Shown here in pieces: positions 52,256-64,000 of a stretch of 64,000 nt of DNA. The position numbers and the translations under genes were made by a program. Each line of letters opens with the position of its first letter. Within the stretch, counting starts at the first letter, position 1. This DNA comes from Burhinus oedicnemus. Lineage: Eukaryota > Chordata > Aves > Charadriiformes > Burhinidae. The stretch covers positions 69,424 to 133,423 of the forward strand of contig VFFE01006978.1 in NCBI GenBank assembly GCA_008921705.1, in the 5' to 3' direction. Below the pieces are notes generated by a model. The model was not told where the DNA came from, did no database searches, and was given only the letters and a program-made list of their open reading frames with translations.

Positions 52256-52400
52256 TAATGCTATAGCCTAGTTGTTCAGTCATCTGCCCAGGAAACTGGA
52301 AATCTGAATTCAATGCAATCTGAGGAACATGTAACCCACAGTTCCAATTTCCTGAGAGAACATCCCAGTTGCTGGACTAACCACTGCTGGAAACTGACTG
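52256..52400 (+). repeat. Ancient fold-back repeat relic
   Basis: The left part, 'ctatagcctagttgttcagt' then 'ctgcccagg', and the right part, 'cccagttgctggactaacca' then 'ctgctgg', are decayed mirror halves of the amniote repeat reading 'tagcccagtggttagggcac ... taaccactgggcta'. The class of this repeat is uncertain to me. It sits directly after the LINE relic. Confidence 0.4.
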
Positions 52401-54234
52401 CACTCAGGAATACCGTTTACCCTTCTTTTTGAAGCTGGGTCATTATGTTAACAGAGAACACAGTGTTTCTGCGGGCAAAGAGAGGACACCAAGAAGCATG
52501 ACACTTGGCCTGATGTGCAAGGCCTTTAGTTCAGAGAGAGTATATTATACTACTATGTATATATATTAAATGTAATTGTTGGATAACGAAATAACTCATA
52601 GAATATATTAAAACTCAGGGCACATCTTTCTGCCCTCCTTTCCGTGCAAAGTGCCATGGTATTTTTTTTTCTTTTAATTCAGTTGTCATACTCCTTTATC
52701 ATTTCACCCCTAGACAGAGACTTTGCACAGTGAGGGTGAAGCACAGCATGGGAAAAGCCATGCTCTATTGCCTGTGCCATACCTATTTTCTCAGTCGGCT
52801 TTCTGGATTTTATCTTACAAATCTGGCAGTCCAACATATTCCATTGCCAACTTTTTTTTTTGTTAAATTCTTAGTGTTAAATTGTTAGTTGTTCAATGTT
52901 AGAATATTACCCTCTAACTAATGGCACTATAGTATGGAAAAGCAACTCCCATCTTTTCAGGGAGCGTAATTAGAGTTAGCTAAGCATTGCATATGCAACC
53001 AACAGATTGAGTTAATAGGGATTCACCCTAATTAAAAGCTTGAAGTTTTAATGAAAATATAAAGCCTTTCTTGGGAAAGATCTTTACTTTGATTTACATT
53101 CAAGTCACAGTGGCAGCACGGTTCTTAAGAGACCACCAGCAGAAGTGAGGCTGTTGAACACTCCAGGAGCCCTCAAGAGGACCAAGGTATGAAGCTTATA
53201 ATAGGAAGGCATAGTAGTGGGTCAAGGTCTCTCAGTGAATAAACGGTGCATTTGTGCTCTAATTAAAGCACTGCCCTTTCTTTCACTCTTTTTTGGTTAT
53301 TAGAGTTTTATGTGTACCTGCAATATGTTAGGCTAGAAACCCTGACCTGTTTATTGCTGTTTAGAGACAGTTTAGTCTAAGTAAACTAAACAACAGTTTA
53401 GTCTACTCGCCCAACAGAAATTTGGGAGATCTTTTTTTTTTTTGGCTTCATAAGGTTCTCTTCCCTACAAGTTCAAAGAGAAGAAGGAGTATATTGAACA
53501 GCTGATTACAAACACACACACTTCCCTAGTGTTAAGAAACTCTTTTTAATAGGTGCTTTAATTACTTGATAGCCTGGAATAAAGTTATAACCTTTTGGTT
53601 GCTGTTATGATTACTGACAACTAAAATATACAGCTCTGGTAAAGTAGCTCCCCCTCCAGAAAAGAAAGCCTCTGCCTCTGATACTAGCCAACACTCCACT
53701 TAATTATGTTATCCTTCATTTAGATGGTGATTCTGTTGCAACATCTAACAAGGAGAAGATATTGCACAGTAATAGTGAGTGGCTAGGACAGCTGCTTGAT
53801 CAAGGCGTTATTGAATTACACATACTGAGGATGCAGCTGGACAGTGAAAACCGATGCTTTCACTAGGTGGTGAAATTCTGCTCTGTAGTCTTCTAATACA
53901 GAGCGTATCCAAATAAAGATTAAAAGAAAAAATAAGGATCATAACAGATTAAATGCATGGAGGCATTTCTACCCTGATACTTTTATTCAGAACAATATTA
54001 TCTCGCTTATTATCTTCATGACACTTTATGACCACTTAATTGGGCCAGCTACAGATCTACAAGTTGTCCCAATTAGGTGAAATCTTCAGTACAACAGATA
54101 TCAAGTGGAGCTATTCAAAGCTCCTGCAAAGCCATTACAAACTCAACACAAGCCATACAGGTGCATCTATAAATGCTAACCTTTTAGAGCCAAGTCCCTC
54201 TTTCTCTCTAACAAGAGAGCTGTAAAACAGGATT

Positions 54235-54530
54235 TCATAAGGAATATGGCTCTCTGGCAGCGCCTTTGCAATGCACAGCAGGGAGCTGGTGAGCTGCCCT
54301 GGCGATGGAGCTGGGGATGAGGAGCTGGCAGCACCCGGTTACAGGGCAGGGCAGTGAGCACAGCCGGGACATCCCCATCCCCGTCCCCACAGCTGCCCCA
54401 GGATCCCGGGACAGCAGCCCTGAGCCACTGCCAGGCCTGCTGCCAGCCCACGTCTGGCATCTGGGCTGCCCACAAAAGAGTTACCCCAGGGCCCCACCAA
54501 CACAGCGTGGCATGCGGATCATCTTTGGGG
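54235..54530. other. GC-rich island in AT-rich DNA
   Basis: About 300 bases are clearly richer in G+C than the flanks; the line 54361-54420 alone has 44 G/C of 60. It includes 'ccccatccccgtccccacag', which looks like a polypyrimidine tract and splice acceptor. CpG is present but not dense. It could be an exon of a non-coding transcript, an eroded CpG island or a GC-rich repeat fragment; none is shown. Confidence 0.5.
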
Positions 54531-54962
54531 TCCAACAGCAATTTCAGAAGGGCTTTGGGACTCTCTATTTTAATTACAAAATTAAGCCTGAATGGCCAGT
54601 GAAGCCAAGGGATAATCCTGGATCAAAGCCAGGAAAGACAAACTGGAGCAGCCCCAATACAGGCAATCAACACAGTCAACATTGTAATTATTTTAGAATA
54701 ACATGGCTCAGCAAATAGAGGTGGATTTGAGTTCAGGGACTCGTATGCTCAACCTCTAGTTAGTAGCTGCACAAAAGACCTTTTCTGTGGCACAGACCAT
54801 GCTGTTCCACCGCCGGCTCCCTTGTCCCTTGCCAGCCAAGACAATATTTCCATGTCCCAACTTGCTTTACTGTCCGAGAAAGCGTCCAACATCCTGATCT
54901 CAGCTGGAAGAAGAAAGGTAATCCATTCTGAAATAATCAGAGAAGCTCCCCTCAGAAGGTAC

Positions 54963-54994
54963 AGGGAGGAAGAAAGGAAGGGAGGAAGGAAAGG
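54963..54994 (+). repeat. Polypurine tract
   Basis: (GGAAGGA/AGAAA)n-like run, all purines for about 30 bases. Confidence 0.8.
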
Positions 54995-57119
54995 ATGTTA
55001 CATGTGATGAACAAATCAGAGAAGGTAATAGAGAAATAAACTCAGGAGGGAGCAGCTAAGCCTTCCTCTTGAAACACTTCTCAATACTTGGTTTTGGCCC
55101 CAGTGACTTAATTTTTAAACATTTGAAGGGAAAACGTGTAAATGCTTTAGAATAATGCAAGTTAGGATGAGCTGCTCCACAGGTTAAAGACAGGTTTCCT
55201 TTGCCTTACTTACTCTTAATTCAAAAAAGGTACAAAAATTCTCTGTGTGCATTTGGTGTCTTTATTCAGTTGCACGTTTATTTATTTATCCATAGACACA
55301 CACACAAGGGATCTGTGATTGTCACTACAAAAACCTTATAAATACACACAGCAGAGCCTTCTGGAAGCCCCACCTGGTTACCCAGGGAAAGACACACAGC
55401 AGGGTTTCTTTTAATGCGCTTAGGACAAGCCTTCAGATGTGACCTCTGAATTTCATCCAGACAACAGCTTAAATATACAGTCCAAGGGCCAGCTAATTGA
55501 CCAAATGAAGCAACACAGTCTAATTCCCTAATTTCCACGGGACAGCAGAATGTATGGAAGCCTAAGTATCACTGCCAAAATCTTGCTTTCAGGGACATAT
55601 GGCAATCTAGCCCAACTGCATTGTAACTACCAGAAAAATTGTGTTTCTGCTTTAAGCCCAGTTCCTGCCTCGTCACTGTCTTTGTCCCCATGTAGTCATT
55701 TACACCTGTGCAAAGTGAATGGAAAACACTACCAAGTGAGAATGAGAACAATTTATCATTCCTTTCTACAGTGACTGCAAAGTGGGGAGGCAGGCACTGA
55801 ATTTATCAGGTTCAAAAGAGACAGCAAATTCAAACAAATACATTTGTACTATTCATTTTCAAAGGAAATTAAAGATAAAATTGTAGCCTAATACATTAGC
55901 ATTCCCAATATACCCTCAACCAGGAAATATATACTTATGGTACCCTTGGTAGCCACGGCATGGTTACATTTTACACATATGAATAAATGCTCTGAACTCC
56001 ACTGAAGTTCAATAAAGTCATGCATACAGAAAATTGGCTTAAATATCAAGAAAATGCCACTGCTTGAATTTACACATTTATACACATATGTATGTATTAT
56101 ATGTATATATTCTTCACTGGAGTTAACACAAAGCATTAAACACAAAGGAATGGTGTTTGAATTACAGTTTCGGCAACCTTAAAAAAATTAGAGCAACAAC
56201 ATCAGAAAGCACTGACTTGTACATAAATTCTCGCATATTATTCCATATTAACACAACTGTTGCAGCAAGCTTTATTTTCATACACTTTCTGTGACCACCA
56301 GGTTGACCTAAAGCTGAATTATATCCTTGAATACAGTGATACAGAGCTGGGGCTTTTAAATGATAATATAAATCATAAAAGAAACATCAGACCTTTGAAA
56401 TCACATACATTATTTCCCGAGAACAAAAATCACATTTATATGGACAGGTAATAGTATTCCAAGTAGGGATGTTTCACATCAAGTATGTGAACCTCTCTTT
56501 AAAGTTACATTAAAAAGTAACAGGATTTTACCAGCTACTAAGCACATTCACATCAGATCTACAGACTGTTTCATAAACGTTCATCTACATCAGGTATAAG
56601 ATAACTGGAAAAGAAGCATTACAATAATAGCATAATACAACTATTTAGTTCAGGTATTAAATGTGCTTAGATGTATTTGCAATTTTAATTAAATTTTCAC
56701 TTTCTGTGGAGCACTTTCTAAACATCAGAGAATGTAAAATAACAGACGATTTTTTTTTTTCACTAAAGATACATTATTATTTCAGAACTGAAAAGAACAG
56801 CAATAATATAACAGGATTTAAATCTGCCTTCCAGCTTTCTTTAAAAACAAAAGAAAAAAAAATAACCTCCCACAAAACACCTCTTATAGATGATAGCCAA
56901 TCATTTCTACTTAATTTAAATGGCCAGCTCCCAGGGAGAAGCATGTTTGGTAGAATTTCATATAAAAGATCAGCTCAACAGTTTTAATAAAACAAAATGT
57001 TTAGCAGCATAACATTTTCTGCATTTGTACATTATTCCATTAAGCAGATTTTTAAAATGCTGTTGTATTATTCTGTCAAATATTGTCCACAAGTAATAAG
57101 TAGTTTGGGTTTTAAATAA

Positions 57120-57169
57120 GGAATAAGTCTACTAATGGAATAAGTCTACTAAGGAGATAAGACTACTAA
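57120..57169 (+). repeat. Three copies of a ~17-bp unit
   Basis: Units ggaataagtctactaat, ggaataagtctactaa and ggagataagactactaa follow directly on one another. Confidence 0.88.
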
Positions 57170-58712
57170 ACAGCTGTTAAACAACGAAAATTTATCCTGG
57201 AGTTTTTACTTATACGTCTTCAAATAGTGTTCAAACTGAGCCAGTCCTGACAAGAAAAGATCTTTATTTCATATTTATGTTATAGAAATTATTAACCTCC
57301 AAAAAATAGTTTTCAAAATGGAGTTTCTTTCATATTAAGTACATAGCCCACCTACTGCTTTGATCAACAGTGCCAGGAAATGCGTTACTGACAAATAAAG
57401 GCAGTATCCTCTCTGTCTCTGCACTGGGAGTGTTGTCTGACTCCCCTTAATTTTACTTTCAGGAGACCTGCCTGCCTCCCCAAAACTAGTAGAGATAGAG
57501 CATGCTAGCCAGTCCCAGGGAAATAAAATTACAAAGCCAGCTGATTTGCCCTTGAAGAAGACAAGAGAGAAAGGGGGAAGGTGGCAGCCTGACATCCTAA
57601 AATATGCTGGAAGACCAAAGAGAAGTATATATATTCAGCATTTATGTTTGAGAGGGTGGTAAGGCCTGTTGGGAGGAAGGGGAATGGAGAGCAGGGGAAG
57701 AAAAGGAACTTGGCTTCAGTCAACCCCAGATGACTTTCTCTGTAGTTGAACCTCTAAATCCTGGGGCTGGCTGGCACCATGCGGCCGTACTCCCGAGGAA
57801 AGGGTAACGGGATGAAACATACAAAGCTCTCTCCAAGACAGCTATACATTGCAATAAGTGAGAGTGGGAATGAATTATTTAGGAAGATATCAGCAGTATG
57901 AACAACGGTAATGGAGCAGAATTGAAGGGAAGCTACAAGGAGGCAGAGCGTGATGAATTTATTGGAAACTCCAGGCTCCATCAGACACTATTCTTTAGTG
58001 GAAATGGAGAAGGACGCATAAGTTGAGCTTTAAGTAGCATTGTCACATCATTTTCAAACTTTACAAATTAGCATTTTTACAATTACAATTTCAATTACAA
58101 TTGACCAATTACAGTTGTTCAGCTACATTTAAAACATATGCAAGAGGGAACGACCATGTATTGGCTGTTAGTATCCTCTTAACATGAAATCCCAAGAGTT
58201 TACGCTCTTCCAGAAAATTATCAAAACTGCAAAATTCTTTCATACAAATACAGAACACCTTGTAATCACCTGTATTCCTAACGTATAGCAAAAGTGTGTA
58301 AATTAGGTGCTTTCTAGGTTACTGTAAATACAAATCTAAAGGGTAACTACTGAAGAAAACATTTCCTACATGATTAGCAGGTATAAGACACCACAAAAGC
58401 CCGCTGAACAAATAAAAGTGAAATGATTTTTCATACACAATATGAAAAATAAGCCTTTTCTTAGCCTTGGATTTTTGGGTTGGATTGTTCAATAATTTTC
58501 TTAGCAAAAATGTAATGCTAAATGAAACTAGAGCTTAGCAGGCAGCAAAGGAAACAAAGTTCATAAAGCGAAGGTGAGAAAAATTCTTTCTTTATACACA
58601 TGTGAGAGAATATGTGAACATGTTTTAAAACTTCAGATTTAAAAAACTTCATAGCCTATCTGCCTGTCTGGATTCTTCTACACCAACCTACTCTGCAGTA
58701 CCTGTCCATCAA

Positions 58713-58764
58713 ATACATACATACATATATATATACACATATATAGTGTGTGTGTGTACACACA
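58713..58764 (+). repeat. (AC/AT/GT)n alternating tract
   Basis: Tandem catacata, atatat, then gtgtgtgtgt and acacac. Nearly all alternating pyrimidine-purine; prone to length change and Z-DNA/cruciform formation. Confidence 0.88.
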
Positions 58765-58770
58765 ATTTGA

Positions 58771-58940
58771 TTTCACAAATCTTCTGTGAAGTAGGGAACC
58801 ATAATATAGTTCTTACAGATCTCTGAGGTACAGAGAATTTATGTGAGATACTGAAGGTCACAAAGGTTGTATGTAGGGAAGTTAGGATATCAACCAAAAT
58901 CCAGTTTTACCAACCTCAGAACTCAGAGAGTAGGGACACC
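58771..58940 (+). mobile_element. L2-like LINE (or MIR-type SINE) 3' end
   Basis: The order 'tctgtgaagtaggga', 'tcttacagatctctgaggta', 'cagagaat', 'actgaaggtcacaaagg', 'gttaggat' follows the classical L2 3' end: 'ctgtgaggtaggta', 'tttacagatgaggaaactgaggcacagag', 'cttgcccaaggtcacacag', 'gggattcgaaccca'. The copy is very old. The 3' end is shared by L2 and MIR/CORE-SINEs, so the source element is not resolved. Confidence 0.6.
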
Positions 58941-61620
58941 AAACTCATTTTAATTTAACAGCTCCAAGTATTTTGTATTTTTATTCTATATAACTATCTG
59001 TCTTCTACTTTTGAAATGCCAAGGTTCTTCTGCATTGTAGTTTTCATCCTTAAGTGCAGAGCTTAGAAACAGCTTTTTTTTTAAATTAAAACCCACTATA
59101 TGGGGTTTACCAAATATACGAATATTTACAATTTCAATTACAATTTCAGCAGTTGAAGCATTAAGAAAAGCACCAACAATTATGCTAAAGCCAAAATTTC
59201 AGGGGTAATGGTGCTACTGCATCTCATACTTTATCTTTTCCTTTATTTTATGTCTTAAGAATGTTTTCTCATTTAGTTCTCAACTACTTAAAGACTAATT
59301 TTTAATCACCATTTATGGCAGAATGATCTATAGTGCAACTGTGACTTATTTTGGAGTGTTGTGTATACCACCAGGAAATCCTCAGAATTATATCCTTACT
59401 AGAGATGAAAACAATAATCATTTTTTTCCTCCTGACACCTATAAATGGAAGATTCTAGGGCATAGCCACGAGTTACACAGAGGAAATTATTCCTTTGGAT
59501 TTGTGCCAATCACTAATAGGTGCTATTTCATCACAGTTTAGCGTATTCAAACTTCTTTTCTTGGGTGAAATTTAACACTTGGTAAACAGAAGGATATATC
59601 GTCCTGTGAGTTTTTCTAGAGAGTCACCAGCCCAACACCACTGTAGTCCACACCAGGAGGAGAAGTGCAGAGCTCAGCTCCAAGACACAACACAAGGGAC
59701 CTGTAGAAGCAGCCTCACCTCAAGGTAGTGATGTTCTGAACCCCTTGAATACCTCCTTTGTCAGAACTAACAATAAATCTTTTTTCCTGAAGATGGGGAG
59801 TGTGAGTAGCCACGGGATCAGGCATGCCTGTGCACGAGCAGTCACACATTGCACTTTAACAGCCACTCCACCTCTTGCATCTACTCATCTTGTCCGTCCC
59901 CGGCATTTGGTCCAGACATAATGCTCAAATCACTAGGAATTGCACCTGTTTTGCTATATTACTAGAAAGAGATTGGCTGTGGGATTTCAAACCCTTACAC
60001 TTGCTCCCTGTGCAAACAACCTCTCACCTTAAACACAGACAGGCTACTTTGCTTTAAGCATAATTTGATGTGTGCGAGGGAGCAGGTCTAGATCTCTTGC
60101 CTTACTTCCAAACGCTCATTTGTGCCCTGGGCAATTTTCAACACATGTTGCAAGTTTCCTTGTCCACTGAGAACCAAAATACCAGTTAGCTTTTCCTCCA
60201 TACAGCAGAATATACCTGTCAGCTACAACTCTTCAGCTGTAGATTATGGTAAGGCTTACATTTTCTCAACAAGCAGAGGCATTCGTTCTGATAAGGAGCA
60301 TCCCTAGGAAATCTCATTCTGTGAATGTATGTCTTCTGCTCTGCATGTGAATACAGTGGAGTAGGCTGATCAGTGCATGAAGAGGACCCTGTAGAGAACA
60401 GGAAGAGTAGAGAGACTAAGAAAACAGAAGCAGAAAAAGTGGTATGGAGACCAAAATAAAAGTTTTCCAGGATTTTTAGTCTGTTCCAAGGTTTTTTCTC
60501 TAAGACTTTGATCAGTCATAAAGAATACACAAACAAAAATGTAACAAGAACCACCGACACGGCTGGATGAGATGAGTTATCTCTGTAGTCTTGAAATTCT
60601 TCAGGACCCTCATGGACCTGAAGAAGGATGAAACGCCAAAGGTTTACCCTTTTTTTTCCAACTGTGTCGTTTGCTGTAATAAAAGAATACCATTCTGTAT
60701 AATGTAGGGACAATATTAAAGGCAACATAAAATTTAAAAATATTTCAAAAATTAACAATCTTCCTCTTCAAACCACCTTAATAACAAGCGAAAATGAATA
60801 TAGATATGCTCTTTTGCTTCTATGTGCAAATTGAAGGACTTGTTTGTTTGCAAAAAATAATGCAAGTTTCGGCTAGAGAAATCCATGCTCTTTTTCTAGT
60901 TTCTCCAGGTGAAAAATTCGTTTATTTCACTCTGTGCTCCCCATTACCTGAATATCCCTGCCTAGAAATCAGAGACATTACAGAGAGAGTTCCCAGGTTG
61001 TCACTGAACTGATAAAGGCTCTGAGCAGATAGTTGACTGATGTTACAATTTTGTAGTGATGGCACAGAGTAAACCAGGACTCAAGACATGCAAATACATA
61101 CGTCAGAGTCAAACAAAGAGTGAGAAGCTGACAAAGCTGCACAGATCCTTTTTCTGGAGTGCTAGGTTTGGCAAAGGGAATCATTGACTTCAAGAGAGCA
61201 TGTTTCTGTAGCAAGGACAAAAGAGGATTTGGCTGTAACTTCTTGATGTGTCTTCAGCTTCTCTCCTTTTTAAGCAGAAGTAACAATGAATAAATTGCTA
61301 TGCATATTTTGGACTGTATTCCACTTAATGACATTTTCATTACATTGTTTACGTTTTATTTTTAGAGATGTCGGTCACCACTGAACTGGCAGAACAGCTG
61401 CTCTGGCAAAATTAGAAAAGTGTATTTTATATGAAAAGGAAATAAATTGTTCAATTTCCGGTTCCCCACCATTTAGCATCCACTTTTGTAGCAAGCAATC
61501 CTGTGCCTATTCTCTCCAGCACTTAGAGAGCCACTCAGGATGCTGGACTAGGAGTTGAAAGGGGAACTATACCTTACAAATAGCTGGCAAACATCTGGAT
61601 TTCTCACGTGAAGTACATTG
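58941..61620. other. Unique non-coding DNA, no gene recognised
   Basis: AT-rich, with small open frames only (up to 80 codons). A stretch near 60540-60700 has a 'cctgaagaaggatgaaacgc' motif that recalls a terminal motif of some vertebrate repeats. No exon or RNA gene is recognised. Confidence 0.6.
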
Positions 61621-61860
61621 CTTGTTGTCCTGGTTTGAGTGACACAGGACTAATTTCTCTTCTAATGCTTGGCAAAACTGCACTTTTCGAAGACTAGTGT
61701 CTGAATTTGTGAAAATATTTTATAGATAGCTATGGTGTGTGGGTGTCAAAGTCTCAGTGTTTTCAAGCTAGCCAGGTGCAGGGATGAGGAGGAGTGAGAC
61801 CTGAGTACTTGACCCAAGCTGGCCAACAGGATTATTTCATACCATGAACGTCACATTCAA

Positions 61861-61866
61861 TATAAA
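61861..61866 (+). promoter_or_regulatory. TATA-like box of the 61.6 kb LTR
   Basis: tataaa after 'cacattcaa', at the same place as the doubled tataaatt words in the related LTR at 41.0 kb. Confidence 0.45.
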
Positions 61867-62231
61867 TTAGAAATGTTGCTGTGAAGTGCTCTCCCTTGAT
61901 GGCAGCGATCCAGAGAACTTCTTGCCCCGGTGCCAGACCCCTGAGCCCTTCCCTTCCTCCCAAAGCCGTAGCACCTGCAGTGTCCGACGTTTGCTGTCCA
62001 CTGCTGGGAGTGCACAGCTTCCGACTGATATAGTTGGCTGAGTATAATCCTTGTATATTTTGTATTGGTATCGGGATCCATATTGGTTCTTTAGTGTTAT
62101 TACTGTTAATTATCTAGTCTTATTCTATTAAATCTGTTTATATTTCAGCCACCGGGTTTCCTGGTTTTCTCCCAATTCCCCTTCCTGCATGGGGAGGGGC
62201 CATCAGGTAATACAATAATTGTCTAAATGGT

Positions 62232-62237
62232 AATAAA
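62232..62237 (+). promoter_or_regulatory. Polyadenylation signal of the 61.6 kb LTR
   Basis: AATAAA, about 30 bases before the LTR end and conserved in the 41.0 kb copy (minus strand, 41031-41036). Confidence 0.5.
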
Positions 62238-62264
62238 TTGTTGTGGGTTTCTCAAACCATAACA

Positions 62265-64000
62265 CTTCACACAGGGGATATATAACACCCTCACAGTGTG
62301 ACAAAGGGAAAGGAAATAGTTCCCCTCATTGAAAATGCTCAACTTGTAACTGCAGAGAGCGGAGGGGAGAGGGAGCACTGAATAATGCACTTTATTAAAA
62401 ACACATTAATATGCTTCCCTCTAAAAGGACAGCAAGGAGAGAGCCACATCCCTACCTAACCCACACAGGGCTATATGCAACAGCTTCTAGGCATAACTCT
62501 TAGGAGTTTTGTACACTCTTGATAAGGTCAAAAATGATCCAAATTTCCTTTTTAAAATAATCTGAACCACTATGATCCTGCACGAGGTTCTTTTTCTCAT
62601 TGCTATAAATTATCGCTATTACCACCACCACTACTGCTACACTACTGTATTACTCTTCAAAGTAGTAGTGCATTATGGTTACTGTCTTTATTAATTTTAT
62701 GAGATTCTTCTGGCCCAGGCTCTTCAGCTCAGGCTCTAGAGATGAGTTTTCTGCCACAACAAGAAAAGGACACACATAGCTGGTGTTTGTTAGCAAAAGC
62801 AGTAGGCAACCCTAAGTGGGAGCCCACCAGGACTGACATCAGTAGGTGCCTTTAACATACAGCACGCTCTGCACTACCGAGTCTGCACACTGGGTAAGTC
62901 AACAAGCTGATGATGTTTGTTACATCATAGTTAGTTACAACACAGCTGCTGTTACATCTGCTTTGGACTGAGGTAAGTATGGTACATGACCCGAGTAACC
63001 TTGTACAGATTCAGGGATTTGGCTCTAAACGACCCTGTTTCAGCCCATGACATCTGCTAAATGCTGTGGAGGAAAAAAAAAAACAGTAGTTTGCTTGTTC
63101 TCCAACTGCTCCTTATGCTGCTTCAAAACTTTTTTTTTTTCTTTTCTTTTTAAAAAGGGCCTGGGAACAAGAGAGAGATGCAATAGTTGGAAGGGTAGGA
63201 TTTATAGATGGCATACATTTAGTTCTGAAAATCATACATAATGTTTATACTCAAAGGTTTCCATACAACTTAGAAGGTACGAAATACAAATACCATGCAT
63301 TTCCCCCACAAAGAGGCCAAATTCGTGATTCAACTCTCATGATTTTTGCCATAAAATGTTTTGAAAAACTGAAAGGTTCCTTCGGATTTTTTGATCTTTT
63401 TCTGTTTGTTTTCCACGAGAAACAAACCAAAAGGAATGTATGACAAACTTGCAGGTCCCTGTGTCACTGATATTCTTTTTTGCATATTGCATAACCTCTC
63501 CATGTAAATCCAGAAATAGCCTGATTAGAGGTAACTATTTTCCCTAATTTGAAGACTTGAGGGCCTATGGATCAGCTCTTGAGATAAAGAAAATAGTAAT
63601 GATTTTCCCTGCCTACTACAGAATGAAAATATTCCTTCATTTTGTTCTCCTTTTATCTTCCTCTCCTCTTTCCTACACCCTTCGAAATTCATAATCCGAC
63701 AGAGGTCCTAACTATTTTGTTATGGATTTTTTTGGTGTCAGTCCTTCGGCTTTCTTTTCTGCAGCTAGCAGCAAGAGGTTGTAGGCACAATAAAGGCTGG
63801 ATGACCACCGCTCAGAATTCCGACAACTCTGCTCTTCTGTTGAAGGGCTGGATTTCAGAAGCACATTAGAGTGCTTTTACATAAAAGTGCGTTTTACTAG
63901 ACACATAAAATGGGTCAAAATAGGAATTTAAACTGACGTTTTTCTTCCCATGAAGATAGCATCCTCTTATTCAACTTACATTTTATGTATTAAGAAAACA
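62265..64000. other. Unique non-coding DNA, no gene recognised
   Basis: AT-rich unique sequence up to the window end. It includes an A-run near 63072-63084 and a T-rich run near 63129-63151. No gene, RNA or repeat family is recognised. Confidence 0.6.

Larger units (their letters stand above)
52401..58770. other. Unique non-coding DNA, no gene recognised
   Basis: It holds a GC-rich island at 54235-54530, a purine tract at 54963-54994, and a 17-base unit repeated three times at 57120-57169. The open frames over the island (137 codons plus, 121 codons minus) come from its base composition. No exon or RNA gene is recognised. Confidence 0.6.
61626..62264 (+). mobile_element. Solo LTR, avian ERVL-like family B
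   Basis: Starts TGTCCTGGTTTGAGTGAC and ends TCTCAAACCATAACA. It aligns by eye over its full length with the reverse of the 41.0 kb LTR, including 'acaggattatttcatacca', 'gaacttcttgccccgg' and 'ggcagcgatcc'. A TATA-like tataaa is at 61861-61866 and AATAAA at 62232-62237. The flanks cttgt (before) and cttca (after) agree at three of five bases, so the target duplication has decayed. It has no internal proviral sequence. Confidence 0.9.

Noticed and set aside
54305..54718. 137-codon frame over the GC-rich island
   Set aside because: Frames are open on both strands because of base composition; no protein family is recognised.
61857..62081. Open frames inside the solo LTRs (also 41151-41396, 22973-23212, 30623-30835)
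   Set aside because: They are fortuitous frames of LTR sequence in either strand; LTRs of this kind do not encode proteins here.
1..64000. CRISPR arrays, bacterial operons, tRNA, rRNA or snRNA genes
   Set aside because: No regularly spaced repeats, no cloverleaf-capable sequences and no conserved snRNA or rRNA words were seen; the DNA is vertebrate nuclear in character.

Overview
This window looks like a piece of avian nuclear genome, and I find no intact protein-coding gene or RNA gene in it. It is AT-rich, with long unique stretches broken up by transposon remains. The bird call rests on a 5'-truncated CR1 LINE with its typical 3' end, on five solo retroviral LTRs that begin TGTC(C/A/G) and end in (G)ACA or (T)AACA, of the kind I know from bird ERVL-like families, and on the absence of L1 or Alu-type mammalian repeats. 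Species cannot be told from this, and the window could be intergenic desert or part of a very large intron.

Layout: 1-4.6 kb is unrecognised DNA. An old CR1/L3-clade LINE 3' end lies on the minus strand at 4.64-5.54 kb and still shows a readable piece of reverse transcriptase C-terminus. A younger CR1 copy sits at 12.9-13.9 kb (+). Solo LTRs lie at 22.9-23.5 kb (+), 30.4-30.9 kb (-), 40.0-40.7 kb (-), 41.0-41.7 kb (-) and 61.6-62.3 kb (+). The first two belong to one family; the 41.0 and 61.6 kb copies belong to another and face each other. Short tails of old CR1-like elements occur near 27.0, 36.6, 48.8-49.0 (CR1) and 51.9-52.2 kb. A fold-back repeat relic follows at 52.3 kb, and an L2-like 3' end at 58.8 kb.

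The rest is unique sequence. Three parts (about 17.27-17.76, 22.29-22.50 and 46.19-46.56 kb) have the look of conserved non-coding elements, but that is a judgement from composition and motifs only, not from alignment. Small structures include two 12-bp perfect inverted repeats (20.45 and 31.55 kb), a G-quadruplex motif at 45.9 kb, alternating purine-pyrimidine tracts at 36.3 and 58.7 kb, short tandem duplications, and a GC-rich island at 54.2-54.5 kb.

No genes work together here. The only coding traces are decayed LINE reverse transcriptase fragments. The regulatory potential lies in the LTRs, at least three of which keep a TATA-like box in their own orientation. I did not find a previously undescribed system. 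The most useful leads are the LTR architecture, the antique LINE relics and the candidate conserved elements.
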